A DNA stretch of 14,753 bases from NCBI GenBank assembly GCA_964373665.1, contig CAYJVM010000020.1:1-14753 (forward strand). The letters are read 5' to 3'. Positions 7,137 to 13,083 of this stretch are shown here, piece after piece. Both the position numbers and the translations under genes were made by a program. The stretch is from JACOWB01 sp964373665. GTDB lineage: Archaea > Aenigmatarchaeota > Aenigmatarchaeia > CG10238-14 > SCSR01. The notes beneath the pieces are model-generated. The model worked only from the letters and a program-made list of their open reading frames with translations, was not told the origin of the DNA and made no database searches. Position 1 is the stretch's first letter; each line of letters opens with the position of its first letter.

Positions 7137-7790
7137 CTAGACGACCCAGATGAACCATGTTATGTTTATCTTGTCGTTCTGGTTTAGTGTTGCTGTAGTG
7201 AATGTGTTTTGAGCGAAAAATACCTCCCTAGTGTCGTTGGCTGTGGTTGAATTGAACAATCCTGTCGCATTGATGTCAGCCGTACCCCCGCATGAATAAG
7301 TGAATTCTCTGGTTATAGACCAGTTTCCAGCTGTTCCGAATGGCGAACTACCGTTTACTCTTACTGCATCTGCTGCTCCTCTTCCCAGTCCACATAATGT
7401 CAACTCGCCACAAAGGGTTGTGTTCGTCGTGCCTTGGCCTGGCAGGCATTGTGTTCCTGAAGCATTCGCTATTCCTATTACTCTAATTACACCTGTTCCA
7501 GGATAATTCATGTCAGTAACACTGGCGCTAGGACCCGATAATTGATCTCTAGTATAGTTCATCCCAGCTCTAGTGAACAAGTTTTTAGAACATCCAAAAT
7601 CATCTACTCTACCGTCTGTTCTTGTCACCTTTTTGCATACGGCAGAATGATAGGTTATTGTCTCACCCTCAACACCTGAAGTTGCACTTGTGGTAGAAGG
7701 CGTTACCAGGAAATTGGTAGCAATCAAAACAATGCCTATTGTCAGAGTCGTTATTCCAAGAGCTAAAATCTTAAATTCTTTTCCTAACAT
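7137..7790 (-). CDS. Membrane-anchored extracytoplasmic Cys/Asn-rich protein
   Basis: The 217-residue protein has one hydrophobic anchor at about 8-29 (LALGITTLTIGIVLIATNFLV). The outer domain contains several Cys residues (VCKK, GCSK, TQCL, TLCGELTLCG, SCGG) that could form disulfides or bind metal, and many N-x-S/T sequons. The C-terminus is an aromatic strand, INITWFIWVV. No family was recognised; a surface or pilin-like structural component is a guess. A nearly identical 3' end without the rest of the gene is present at 5621-5731, so this family has undergone duplication and loss here. A TATA-like box at 7819-7828 lies about 33 bases before the ATG. Confidence 0.65.
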   Translation of the reverse strand: MLGKEFKILALGITTLTIGIVLIATNFLVTPSTTSATSGVEGETITYHSAVCKKVTRTDGRVDDFGCSKNLFTRAGMNYTRDQLSGPSASVTDMNYPGTGVIRVIGIANASGTQCLPGQGTTNTTLCGELTLCGLGRGAADAVRVNGSSPFGTAGNWSITREFTYSCGGTADINATGLFNSTTANDTREVFFAQNTFTTATLNQNDKINITWFIWVV

Positions 7791-7818
7791 TGTACTTACT
7801 TATATTTTTAGCTCTCTG

Positions 7819-7828
7819 TATTTAAATA
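7819..7828 (-). promoter_or_regulatory. TATA-like box for the Cys/Asn-rich surface protein
   Basis: On the minus strand this reads TATTTAAATA. The expected transcription start is about 7797, which leaves a leader of roughly 7 bases before the ATG at 7790. Confidence 0.4.
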
Positions 7829-7834
7829 GCTATC

Positions 7835-8359
7835 CTAAACTAGCCTGAATTCCAGATAGCCCACCAAAAGTCCTAAGACAATGCTTGAAGGATCGTTCGA
7901 TAGTATGAACGCTATTAACGCGAACAATACTCCGATGCCGGCTGACCTTAAAAGCCTTAGCCAAATGGACTGACTGGAGAAACCTGGTTTCGGGCTTTGA
8001 AACTTTACCATATTAACACCACTCCTCTCAATAATAATGAAGCTTCCTGTTAATAAAACTCCCAATATGCCAAGGAACCAGAAGAAAATCGTGTGCATAA
8101 CCGTTAAATTACCTACACCATTTGCATATGCAGGAAGGTTGACTAGGCCCAGCAAGTAAGGTTTCGTAGCTCTTGTCACTTTAACAGACACTGCATCTCC
8201 AACACCTATGACCTCCCCTCCTATCTTGTTTTGCTTGGAGGCTTCGGAATCCTGCCTTACTGTTACCACAATGTCTTCGAGGGAATTTACGACCGATGAA
8301 TAAATTATGGTAAGCGCAATAAGGATCACTGGTATCAGGAAAAATTTCTTGTATCTCAT
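7835..8359 (-). CDS. Multi-spanning membrane protein of unknown function
   Basis: About four hydrophobic segments can be seen (numbered from the Met at 8359). They lie at roughly 6-22, 88-110, 138-154 and 158-172, with a soluble loop of about 60 residues after the first. The loop has a charged start (VRQDSEASKQNKIGG) and a beta-like GDAVSVKVTR stretch. No family was recognised. An ATG six codons upstream (8377) is also in frame. The only good TATA-like box (8381-8390) lies too close to 8377 but about 26 bases from 8359, so I chose the inner start. The gene follows the same strand as the surface-protein gene 45 bp downstream but appears to have its own promoter. A role in export or in anchoring surface proteins is speculative. 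Confidence 0.6.
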   Translation of the reverse strand: MRYKKFFLIPVILIALTIIYSSVVNSLEDIVVTVRQDSEASKQNKIGGEVIGVGDAVSVKVTRATKPYLLGLVNLPAYANGVGNLTVMHTIFFWFLGILGVLLTGSFIIIERSGVNMVKFQSPKPGFSSQSIWLRLLRSAGIGVLFALIAFILSNDPSSIVLGLLVGYLEFRLV

Positions 8360-8380
8360 AAACTCTATTTGATTCATGCT

Positions 8381-8390
8381 TTTTTAAATT
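8381..8390 (-). promoter_or_regulatory. TATA-like box setting the start of the membrane protein gene
   Basis: On the minus strand this reads AATTTAAAAA, centred 26-27 bases from the ATG at 8359. An mRNA started from this box could not contain the upstream in-frame ATG at 8377. No other convincing box lies further upstream. Confidence 0.4.
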
Positions 8391-8475
8391 CGATTGGCTG
8401 CTAAATGGTTGTTGGTGATATGGGATTTTCCCAAAGTTTTTAAATTCCAGTCCCATACATTAGTCTTTATCTGTT

Positions 8476-8610
8476 ATGAACTACACGCACCCTAAAGGGT
8501 GCGGTTTCTTAAAAGAAGGGAAGCTATAGTGAAAAGGCTTTCATCCGATTCATCTGTCAACTAAAGTTGTCAGTATTCTTGGAGTACGTTGATAAAGTAA
8601 TAGAAAAATT
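8476..8610 (+). repeat. 135-bp hairpin-bearing direct repeat, copy 1 (IS200/IS605-end-like or structured RNA)
   Basis: This is identical over 135 bp to 9905-10039. It contains a 7-bp perfect stem, CGCACCC (8486-8492) with GGGTGCG (8497-8503), closed by a TAAA loop. The AT-rich TTCTTAAAAGAA follows. A second stem, CTGTCAAC (8554-8561) with GTTGTCAG (8566-8573), has one mismatch and again a TAAA loop. There are no terminal inverted repeats and no visible target duplication. A perfect hairpin followed by GGTTTCTTA recalls subterminal palindromes of IS200/IS605-type elements and their non-autonomous derivatives. No transposase is present. A structured small RNA is the main alternative, and a TATA-like box upstream of this copy would suit it. 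Confidence 0.85.
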
Positions 8611-8764
8611 TGCAACCAGAAAAACAATCTCTATTCAAAAGTTACATAGCTTTTGTACATTTCTCTTGTCATTATCAGATATGCTATAGCTGGCGTTTAC
8701 AAACTGTATTCTGTAATCAGGTTAGTGGGGTTAGCAAAGCCAGGTAGGTGGCTTATGCTCGGAT

Positions 8765-8804
8765 TTATATAGTTGCATATCCAACTATATAATTGGAAAT
8801 CCAA
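8765..8804 (+). promoter_or_regulatory. Operator-like double palindrome over the HTH-MNT promoter
   Basis: TTATATAGTTG at 8765-8775 and its exact inverse CAACTATATAA at 8782-8792 form an 11-bp-arm palindrome. It overlaps the TATA-like box (TTTATATAG). A second palindrome, TTGG (8793-8796) and CCAA (8801-8804), follows at once. The half-site ATCCAACTAT occurs twice in direct orientation exactly 20 bp apart (8779-8788 and 8799-8808), two helical turns, and the second copy runs into the ATG. This is a strong candidate for autorepression by the HTH domain of the protein encoded next to it. Confidence 0.6.
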
Positions 8805-8806
8805 CT

Positions 8807-9400
8807 ATGATATCGGGTAAACAGCTTGCAATCCTTGCTGGGTTTTTCCCTGATTTAGGAGAGAGAACAGCAAAGGAAGTAGAAACACATATAGGGCTAT
8901 CCCATGAACCGGTTTTCAGGGCTCTAAAGTCGTTGGTGGACAGCAGGTGTTTGAAAGTGAGGAAGGTGGGAAAAACAAGCGTCTACGATTTTGTCTTTAC
9001 AGAAGATGCCTTTCTTGTTTACACTTATTTTATGGCAGACAGGATAAACAAATTCAAGGGAAGGAACCGTTTGCTGTACAAAAGACTCAAAGAATTCGCC
9101 AATTCTGTGGAAGCAGATTCTGTTATTTTATTCGGTTCATATGCAAAAGGCAAAGAAACAAAGGAATCTGATGTAGATACTTTGATAATCTCTGAAAAAA
9201 CAGACGTCAATAAAATAGTTAGCCCTTTCAAAACAAAGTATAATATGCATATAAGCCCAGTTGTTGTAAAACCGCATAATTTTAAGGATATTAAAAAGGA
9301 CAATCCGATATTTTATAGTGACTTGGTCAAATTTGGTATTGTATTAAAGGGCATGGAATTTTTTTTCGGGGAGGTTTACGGGAATGCCAAAACCGATTAA
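8807..9400 (+). CDS. HTH-MNT nucleotidyltransferase (antitoxin-type) of a HEPN/MNT module
   Basis: The 197-residue protein fuses a winged helix (about 1-62: AKEVETHIGLSHEPVFRALK, wing LKVRKVGKTSVYDF) to a minimal nucleotidyltransferase domain. The latter has the signature GSYAKGKETKESDVD at 110-124 (G110, S111, D122, D124). The third acidic residue of the family is not obvious in the later strand (HISPVVV). In type VII toxin-antitoxin pairs the MNT partner AMPylates and silences a HEPN ribonuclease. The HTH fusion suggests that this version also represses its own promoter, in line with the palindromes directly upstream. No Shine-Dalgarno precedes the ATG, and the predicted leader is about 12 bases. 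The HEPN gene overlaps its 3' end by 17 bases. Confidence 0.8.
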   Translation: MISGKQLAILAGFFPDLGERTAKEVETHIGLSHEPVFRALKSLVDSRCLKVRKVGKTSVYDFVFTEDAFLVYTYFMADRINKFKGRNRLLYKRLKEFANSVEADSVILFGSYAKGKETKESDVDTLIISEKTDVNKIVSPFKTKYNMHISPVVVKPHNFKDIKKDNPIFYSDLVKFGIVLKGMEFFFGEVYGNAKTD

Positions 9401-9900
9401 GTGGTTCCTAGAAAACGGGCTATTGACTAAGGACAGCTCTATAGAAAAACCTGTCTGAAAACTATCTGGACAAAGCCAGGAAAAATATCGTGACAATGAG
9501 GGTCTTGGATAAGACCAATAGTTTTAGGGACATTCTTAGCATCCCAGAAGATTATTCTCCAGATGAATGGATTGTAGTGACATCATATTATTCCATGTAT
9601 ATGGCAGCTCTGAGTGTTCTGGCAAAGCTGGGTTATAAAAGCAAAAATCATTCAGCCACTATTGTTGTATTAGAGGAATTGTTTGTCAAGAAGAGCATGT
9701 TGGAGAGAAAGTATTTAGAGATTCTGAAAAATATAAAAATAAAGAAGGAGGAGATTGAACAGTTAGAAATGGTAAGAAACAGGAGAGAAGTCGCCCAATA
9801 TTCTGTCACAAAAGAAACAACAAGGCGCATTGCTGAGGAGACAATGAAAAAGGCCGATGAATTTGTGGACAGAATGGAAGAATTATATGATCTGCTATAA
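9384..9900 (+). pseudogene. HEPN-domain partner gene, interrupted by one frameshift
   Basis: Translation from ATG 9384 (GGGGAGG eight to nine bases upstream) gives MPKPIKWFLENGLLTKDSSIE and then stops at TGA 9456-9458. The next frame continues as LSENYLDKARKNIVTMRVLD through an intact helical HEPN domain (EWIVVTSYYSMYMAALSVLA, KLGYKSKNHSATIVVLEELF) to TAA 9898-9900. Removing one A from the A5 run at 9444-9448 joins the two parts into a 171-residue protein. The HEPN helix that normally carries RxxxxH reads RNRREVAQYSV, so the catalytic His is missing or replaced by Gln, although an adjacent Tyr is kept. The gene may be inactivated, internally restarted (GTG 9490 or ATG 9496), expressed by frameshifting, or misassembled. 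Confidence 0.75.
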
Positions 9901-9904
9901 GATA

Positions 9905-10039
9905 ATGAACTACACGCACCCTAAAGGGTGCGGTTTCTTAAAAGAAGGGAAGCTATAGTGAAAAGGCTTTCATCCGATTCATCTGTCAACTAAAGTTGTC
10001 AGTATTCTTGGAGTACGTTGATAAAGTAATAGAAAAATT
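9905..10039 (+). repeat. 135-bp hairpin-bearing direct repeat, copy 2
   Basis: This is a perfect copy of 8476-8610 in the same orientation, 1,429 bp away. It begins five bases after the HEPN stop codon and ends 28 bases before the next gene. The flanking bases differ from copy 1 on both sides, so 135 bp is the exact extent of identity. Together the two copies bracket the entire HTH-MNT/HEPN module and its promoter. Confidence 0.9.
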
Positions 10040-10067
10040 ACCAAATAAACATTAAAAAGGTGGTAAA

Positions 10068-10358
10068 ATGCCTGTAGCTTTGTCGACAAGAAGTGAATTA
10101 CGAGAAAAGGCAGGGTCTATAGTCAACTCCTATTTAGACGATTCTGTTGGTAATCTGCTTTGGGCAGGCCCTTCTATGGAGTTATTAAAGGGGGATAAAA
10201 TTGTTTTCGAAGTGCCTGTCATGTGCACATTAAATGAGAACTACTACAAAGTAGGTAGCCTTTTTATTGATATAGACACGATGGAAATTATTCAGGGGGT
10301 TTCTGATTCACCATCTGTAATTAGTGATAACATAAAGAATTTAATGGCAATAAAATGA
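10068..10358 (+). CDS. Small protein of unknown function upstream of a C39-like peptidase
   Basis: The 96-residue soluble protein has no signal peptide. Residues 5-25 are helical (STRSELREKAGSIVNSYLDD). The second half looks like a small beta sheet: KIVFEVPVMCT, YYKVGSLFIDIDTMEII. The VGSLFIDIDTMEI strand faintly recalls PepSY/cystatin-like inhibitory domains, but the match is too weak for a family call. The start is supported by AAGGTGG at 10054-10060. Its stop overlaps the ATG of the following C39-like peptidase (ATGA), so the two form an operon. An inhibitor or partner of that peptidase is possible; this is inference from position. Confidence 0.6.
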   Translation: MPVALSTRSELREKAGSIVNSYLDDSVGNLLWAGPSMELLKGDKIVFEVPVMCTLNENYYKVGSLFIDIDTMEIIQGVSDSPSVISDNIKNLMAIK

Positions 10359-10817
10359 TAAAGTTCCCTTTTTCTTACAGGAACTGAAATCTTCTTGTTT
10401 TCCCGCTTGTTTGAAGATGATTTTATCATCTCATGGGATCGATATCGAAGAAGGAGAATTAAGAAAGTTGTGTAACTTTGATGAAGGTCGAGGTGCCACA
10501 TGGCTTGATGCCAAGAAAGCTGCAGAAAGTCTGAATCTTAATTTCTTTGTTAAGATAAATTCTACAATTGATGAATTGAAAGGCCTGGTTGATAGAGAAC
10601 TACCAGTAATTGTAAGTGTAGATATTTTTGATTTGGGATGGGACATACATCAAGGCCACACAATTATTGCTTTAGAAGTTAATGGAGAACTCTTTTATCA
10701 TGATCCACAAAGAGGATCTCAACTAAATATTAGTAAAAACGATTTATAGAGATTTGGAAGAAAAGAGATAATAGGCTTGGTTATATACTAAAAAATAAGA
10801 AAATTGAAATCATTTTT
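10355..10817 (+). pseudogene. C39-like cysteine peptidase gene with two apparent frameshifts
   Basis: ATG 10355 gives MIKFPFSYRN and a stop at 10385. The next frame supplies LKSSCFPACLKMILSSHG and most of the domain, ending at TAG 10747-10749 after ISKNDL. A third frame then continues as IEIWKKRDNRLGYILKNKK. Adding one base near 10382 and one near 10745 rebuilds a continuous papain-like C39 domain: Cys of SCFPACL (usual CGPA, here Gly replaced by Phe), GHTIIALEV carrying the catalytic His, and HDPQRG carrying the Asp. The final frame has no stop before the uS8 ATG, with which it is in frame, so the true 3' end is uncertain. Decay or indel sequencing error are both possible. Confidence 0.65.
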
Positions 10818-10830
10818 AAACTTTTTAAAT
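10811..10830 (+). promoter_or_regulatory. Promoter of the shortened ribosomal protein operon
   Basis: Two overlapping TATA-like runs (TTTTTAAAC and CTTTTTAAAT) lie 30-45 bases before the uS8 ATG. The second predicts a start near 10852 and a leader of about 8 bases containing GTGAATTT, similar to the GTGATTTT placed before eL19 and uL18. This suggests that the operon is transcribed from here and not read through from upstream. Confidence 0.5.
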
Positions 10831-10859
10831 GCCAGTTCCTTAGATATAACAGTGAATTT

Positions 10860-11246
10860 ATGTTGCAAGACCCTTTGGCAGATGCGCTGACCATAATCAA
10901 GAACGCCGACAGGATAGGCAAAAGAGATTGCATAGTCAAATCTTCAAAGCTATTACAGGATATTCTAAATGTCATGCAGAAAAACAATTACATAGGGTCA
11001 TTTGAAAGGATTGATGATGGGAAGGGAGGCAAATTCAAGATAGAGCTCAAGGGAACCGTGATTGAGACCAAGGCGATAAAGCCCAGATTTGCCGTTGCCA
11101 GGAACGAGTTCGAGAAATGGGAAAAAAGATATCTTCCATCACGACATATGGGATTGTTGATATTGTCTACGTCAAAAGGCGTCATGTCTCATGCGAATGC
11201 CAAGGAATTGAGTATAGGCGGAAGATTGCTATCGTATGTTTACTGA
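10860..11246 (+). CDS. rps8: 30S ribosomal protein uS8
   Basis: The 128-residue protein is full length for archaeal uS8. It begins with DPLADALTIIKNAD, the universal N-terminal helix. It ends with the RNA-binding LPSRHMGLLILSTSKGVMSHANA and GGRLLSYVY. It binds the central domain of 16S rRNA early in small-subunit assembly. In most archaea this gene is preceded by uL5 and uS14. Here it is first in its unit, directly after accessory genes, with its own TATA-like promoter. Its TGA is followed at once by the uL6 ribosome binding site. Confidence 0.95.
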   Translation: MLQDPLADALTIIKNADRIGKRDCIVKSSKLLQDILNVMQKNNYIGSFERIDDGKGGKFKIELKGTVIETKAIKPRFAVARNEFEKWEKRYLPSRHMGLLILSTSKGVMSHANAKELSIGGRLLSYVY

Positions 11247-11255
11247 GTGATTGCC

Positions 11256-11780
11256 ATGTATTCTAAGGAAATTAAAGTGCCTGAAAACGTCTCTATTGAG
11301 ATTGACGGAAACAAGGTCAATGTCTCTGACCAGAAAGGTGAGTTGAAAAGAGTTTTCAAGCTCGCATACGAAATCAAAATCGTCAAGGAAGGAGACAAGA
11401 TACGGGTTGCTTCAGAATATGAAAAGAGAAAGGCCAAGGCTCTTGTCGGGACCATAATTGCACATATAAGGAACATGATTAAAGGTGTGACAAGTGGATA
11501 CACTTATAAAATGAAGATAGTCTACAGCCATTTTCCGATGACCGTCAAGGTGGAAGCCGACAAAGTCGTGGTTCAGAATTTTCTGGGCGAGAGGACAACA
11601 AGAACTGCGAAGATCGTAGGCAAGACTGAAGTGAAGGTGCAGGGACAGGATGTCACCGTCACTGGAATAGATCCGGAGGAGACAGGGCAAACTGCGGGGA
11701 ACTTGGAGCTTGCAACCAGGATAGTGGGCTACGATAGACGCAGATTCAACGACGGTATATTTATAACGGGCAAGGAATGA
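11256..11780 (+). CDS. rpl6: 50S ribosomal protein uL6
   Basis: The protein has two uL6 domains. The first begins SKEIKVPENVSIEIDGNKVNVSDQKGEL and the second contains FLGERTTRTAKIVGKTEVKV. The archaeal end is DPEETGQTAGNLELATRI. It sits near the sarcin-ricin loop and the factor-binding site of the large subunit. I chose ATG 11256 over the in-frame GTG at 11247. GAGTGA at 11245-11250 is a good Shine-Dalgarno for 11256 and itself contains the last bases of the uS8 stop. The Met-Tyr-Ser-Lys-Glu-Ile start also matches family N-termini. Confidence 0.94.
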   Translation: MYSKEIKVPENVSIEIDGNKVNVSDQKGELKRVFKLAYEIKIVKEGDKIRVASEYEKRKAKALVGTIIAHIRNMIKGVTSGYTYKMKIVYSHFPMTVKVEADKVVVQNFLGERTTRTAKIVGKTEVKVQGQDVTVTGIDPEETGQTAGNLELATRIVGYDRRRFNDGIFITGKE

Positions 11781-11782
11781 TA

Positions 11783-12130
11783 ATGGTGAATCCAAGAAAA
11801 AGACCAAAGTTTTTAAGATGGCCATCGAAGAGTGTGGCGAGCTTAAAGTCTCCGTGGAGAAAGCCGCAGGGATCGCACAGCAAAATTCGCGACAAGATGA
11901 AAGGCAAACAGCCTATGCCGTCTATAAGCTATGGCGCTCCCAGACAGTTGAGATATCTCCATCCATCTGGATACATGGAAGTTCTTATTAGCAATATGAA
12001 CGACTTGGGGAAAATCGACCCCCTGAAGCAAGCGGCAAGAATATCGTCGACTGTCGGCAAGAGGAAAAGAATGGAAATATTAAAGAGATCTGAGGAGATG
12101 AAAATAAAGGTTCTCAATCCTGGCAAGTGA
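11783..12130 (+). CDS. rpl32e: 50S ribosomal protein eL32
   Basis: The 115-residue protein shows the eL32 landmarks: NPRKRPKFLR, PWRKPQGSHSKIRDKMKGK, SYGAPRQLRYLHPSGYMEVL and STVGKRKRMEIL. It is a large-subunit protein found only in archaea and eukaryotes. This version is short, beginning directly at the conserved core without the longer N-terminal tail of some archaea. Two ATGs are possible. The one at 11777 overlaps the uL6 stop. I prefer 11783, which has AAGGA (11772-11776) at normal distance. Confidence 0.92.
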   Translation: MVNPRKRPKFLRWPSKSVASLKSPWRKPQGSHSKIRDKMKGKQPMPSISYGAPRQLRYLHPSGYMEVLISNMNDLGKIDPLKQAARISSTVGKRKRMEILKRSEEMKIKVLNPGK

Positions 12131-12134
12131 TTTT

Positions 12135-12563
12135 ATGCATAGCGTTCAGAAAAAAGTTGCTGCAAGAGTTATGAAGGTGGGCCTGTCCAAAGTATGGATG
12201 AATCCAGAGAAAATGAAGGACATAGAAAAGGCGCTGACAAAATGGGACATCAGGAAGCATATTATGAAAGGGGACATCAAAGCTTTGCCGGCGAAGATAA
12301 AGATAAAGATGCCGAGAGAAAAGAGAAGAAAAGGACCTGGAAGAAGGAAGGGTAAAAAGTACGCAATTATTCCGCGCAAGCGTGTTTGGATATCAACAGT
12401 AAGGCCTCAAAGAAGAATGCTGGTGGAACTGAAATCAGGCGGCAAGTTGGACAATGCCTCTTATCGAAAGTTGTACAAGCTTGTGAAGGGTGGGATGTTC
12501 AGGAGCAGGGCGCACTTGAAGCTTTACATCGAGCAGAACAAGCTGCTCAAGGAGAGTGGGTGA
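12135..12563 (+). CDS. rpl19e: 50S ribosomal protein eL19
   Basis: The 142-residue protein has the eL19 N-terminal globular part (QKKVAARVMKVGLSKVWMNP). It continues into the very basic stretch PREKRRKGPGRRKGKK and the C-terminal helix ending in SRAHLKLYIEQNKLL. It is an archaeal/eukaryotic large-subunit protein that also contributes to a bridge with the small subunit. The start follows GTGATTTT, in which the TGA is the eL32 stop. The ribosome binding site is therefore built from the end of the previous gene. Confidence 0.94.
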   Translation: MHSVQKKVAARVMKVGLSKVWMNPEKMKDIEKALTKWDIRKHIMKGDIKALPAKIKIKMPREKRRKGPGRRKGKKYAIIPRKRVWISTVRPQRRMLVELKSGGKLDNASYRKLYKLVKGGMFRSRAHLKLYIEQNKLLKESG

Positions 12564-12567
12564 TTTT

Positions 12568-13083
12568 ATGAAATTGTCGCCGAGGTACAAGATGCCGTTC
12601 AAAAGAAGAATGGAGAAGAAGACCGACTATAGGAAAAAATTGAAGATGCTCAAGTCGAAGACGCCGAATCTTGTTGTAAGAAGAAGCTTAAAGTACATAA
12701 CAGCGCAGGTGGTTGATTATGATGGGAAGGGCGACAAAACAAGAGTCGCGGCAACCAGCAGAGAGTTGAAAAAAATGGGGTGGGATTTTTCGTGCGACAA
12801 TCTTCCAGCGAGCTACTTGACAGGACTTTTAATCGGCAAAAAGTCCCTGGCAAAAGGCGTCGGCAAAGCTGTGTTGAATGGCGGCCTTTATCCTTCTGTC
12901 AAAGGATCGAGGATTTATGCTGTCGCTAAAGGGGCTATGGACGCAGGCCTCAAAATTCCTGTAGGCTCCGAGGTTCTGCCAAGAGATGAAAGAATAAAGG
13001 GCGAACACATTGCTAATAATGAAAAATTTAAGAGCATGCCTGCGGAATTTGAAAAGGTCAAGCAGAGGATTTTAGGTGGATAA
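12568..13083 (+). CDS. rpl18: 50S ribosomal protein uL18
   Basis: The protein is an archaeal uL18, the 5S rRNA-binding protein. It has YKMPFKRRMEKKTDYRKKLK at the start and SLKYITAQVVDYDGKGDKTR, then ATSRELKKMGW, LTGLLIGKKSLAKGV and the glycine-rich LNGGLYPSVKGSRIYAVAKG. ATG 12568 is chosen over GTG 12556 because GGTGAT at 12559-12564 is placed correctly for it. That element overlaps the eL19 stop, as in the preceding junction. At 171 residues the length is normal for archaea. Confidence 0.94.
   Translation: MKLSPRYKMPFKRRMEKKTDYRKKLKMLKSKTPNLVVRRSLKYITAQVVDYDGKGDKTRVAATSRELKKMGWDFSCDNLPASYLTGLLIGKKSLAKGVGKAVLNGGLYPSVKGSRIYAVAKGAMDAGLKIPVGSEVLPRDERIKGEHIANNEKFKSMPAEFEKVKQRILGG

Larger units (their letters stand above)
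8391..8806. other. Non-coding stretch before the HTH-MNT gene
   Basis: No convincing gene lies in these roughly 415 bases. The stretch holds a plus-strand TATA-like run (TTTTTAAATT, about 8437-8446), whose expected start falls near 8470, just before the first 135-bp repeat (8476-8610). About 150 unexplained bases follow (8611-8763). They include a weak GCCA/TGGC stem near 8740-8755 that does not extend to a tRNA. The operator-like palindromes at 8765-8804 come last. Confidence 0.5.

Noticed and set aside
8181..8456. Minus-strand open frame overlapping the start of the membrane protein gene
   Set aside because: It is out of frame with the clear membrane-spanning protein and has no recognisable features.
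8476..8529. Short open frame starting at the ATG of the 135-bp repeat (MNYTHPKGCGFLKEGKL)
   Set aside because: It is 17 codons long, has no ribosome binding site in either copy, and is explained by the hairpin sequence.
8690..8765. Possible tRNA-like segment with a GCCA/TGGC stem
   Set aside because: No acceptor stem, anticodon arm and TPsiC arm can be assembled around it.
8947..9171. Plus-strand open frame inside the HTH-MNT gene
   Set aside because: It overlaps a clear nucleotidyltransferase coding frame and encodes a Cys/Arg/Phe-rich sequence with no features of its own.
8476..10039. Classic composite transposon or IS with terminal inverted repeats
   Set aside because: The copies are direct, not inverted. 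No transposase gene lies between or beside them, and no target-site duplication is visible.
11412..11825. Long minus-strand open frame opposite uL6
   Set aside because: It is antisense to an unmistakable ribosomal protein and shows no domain.
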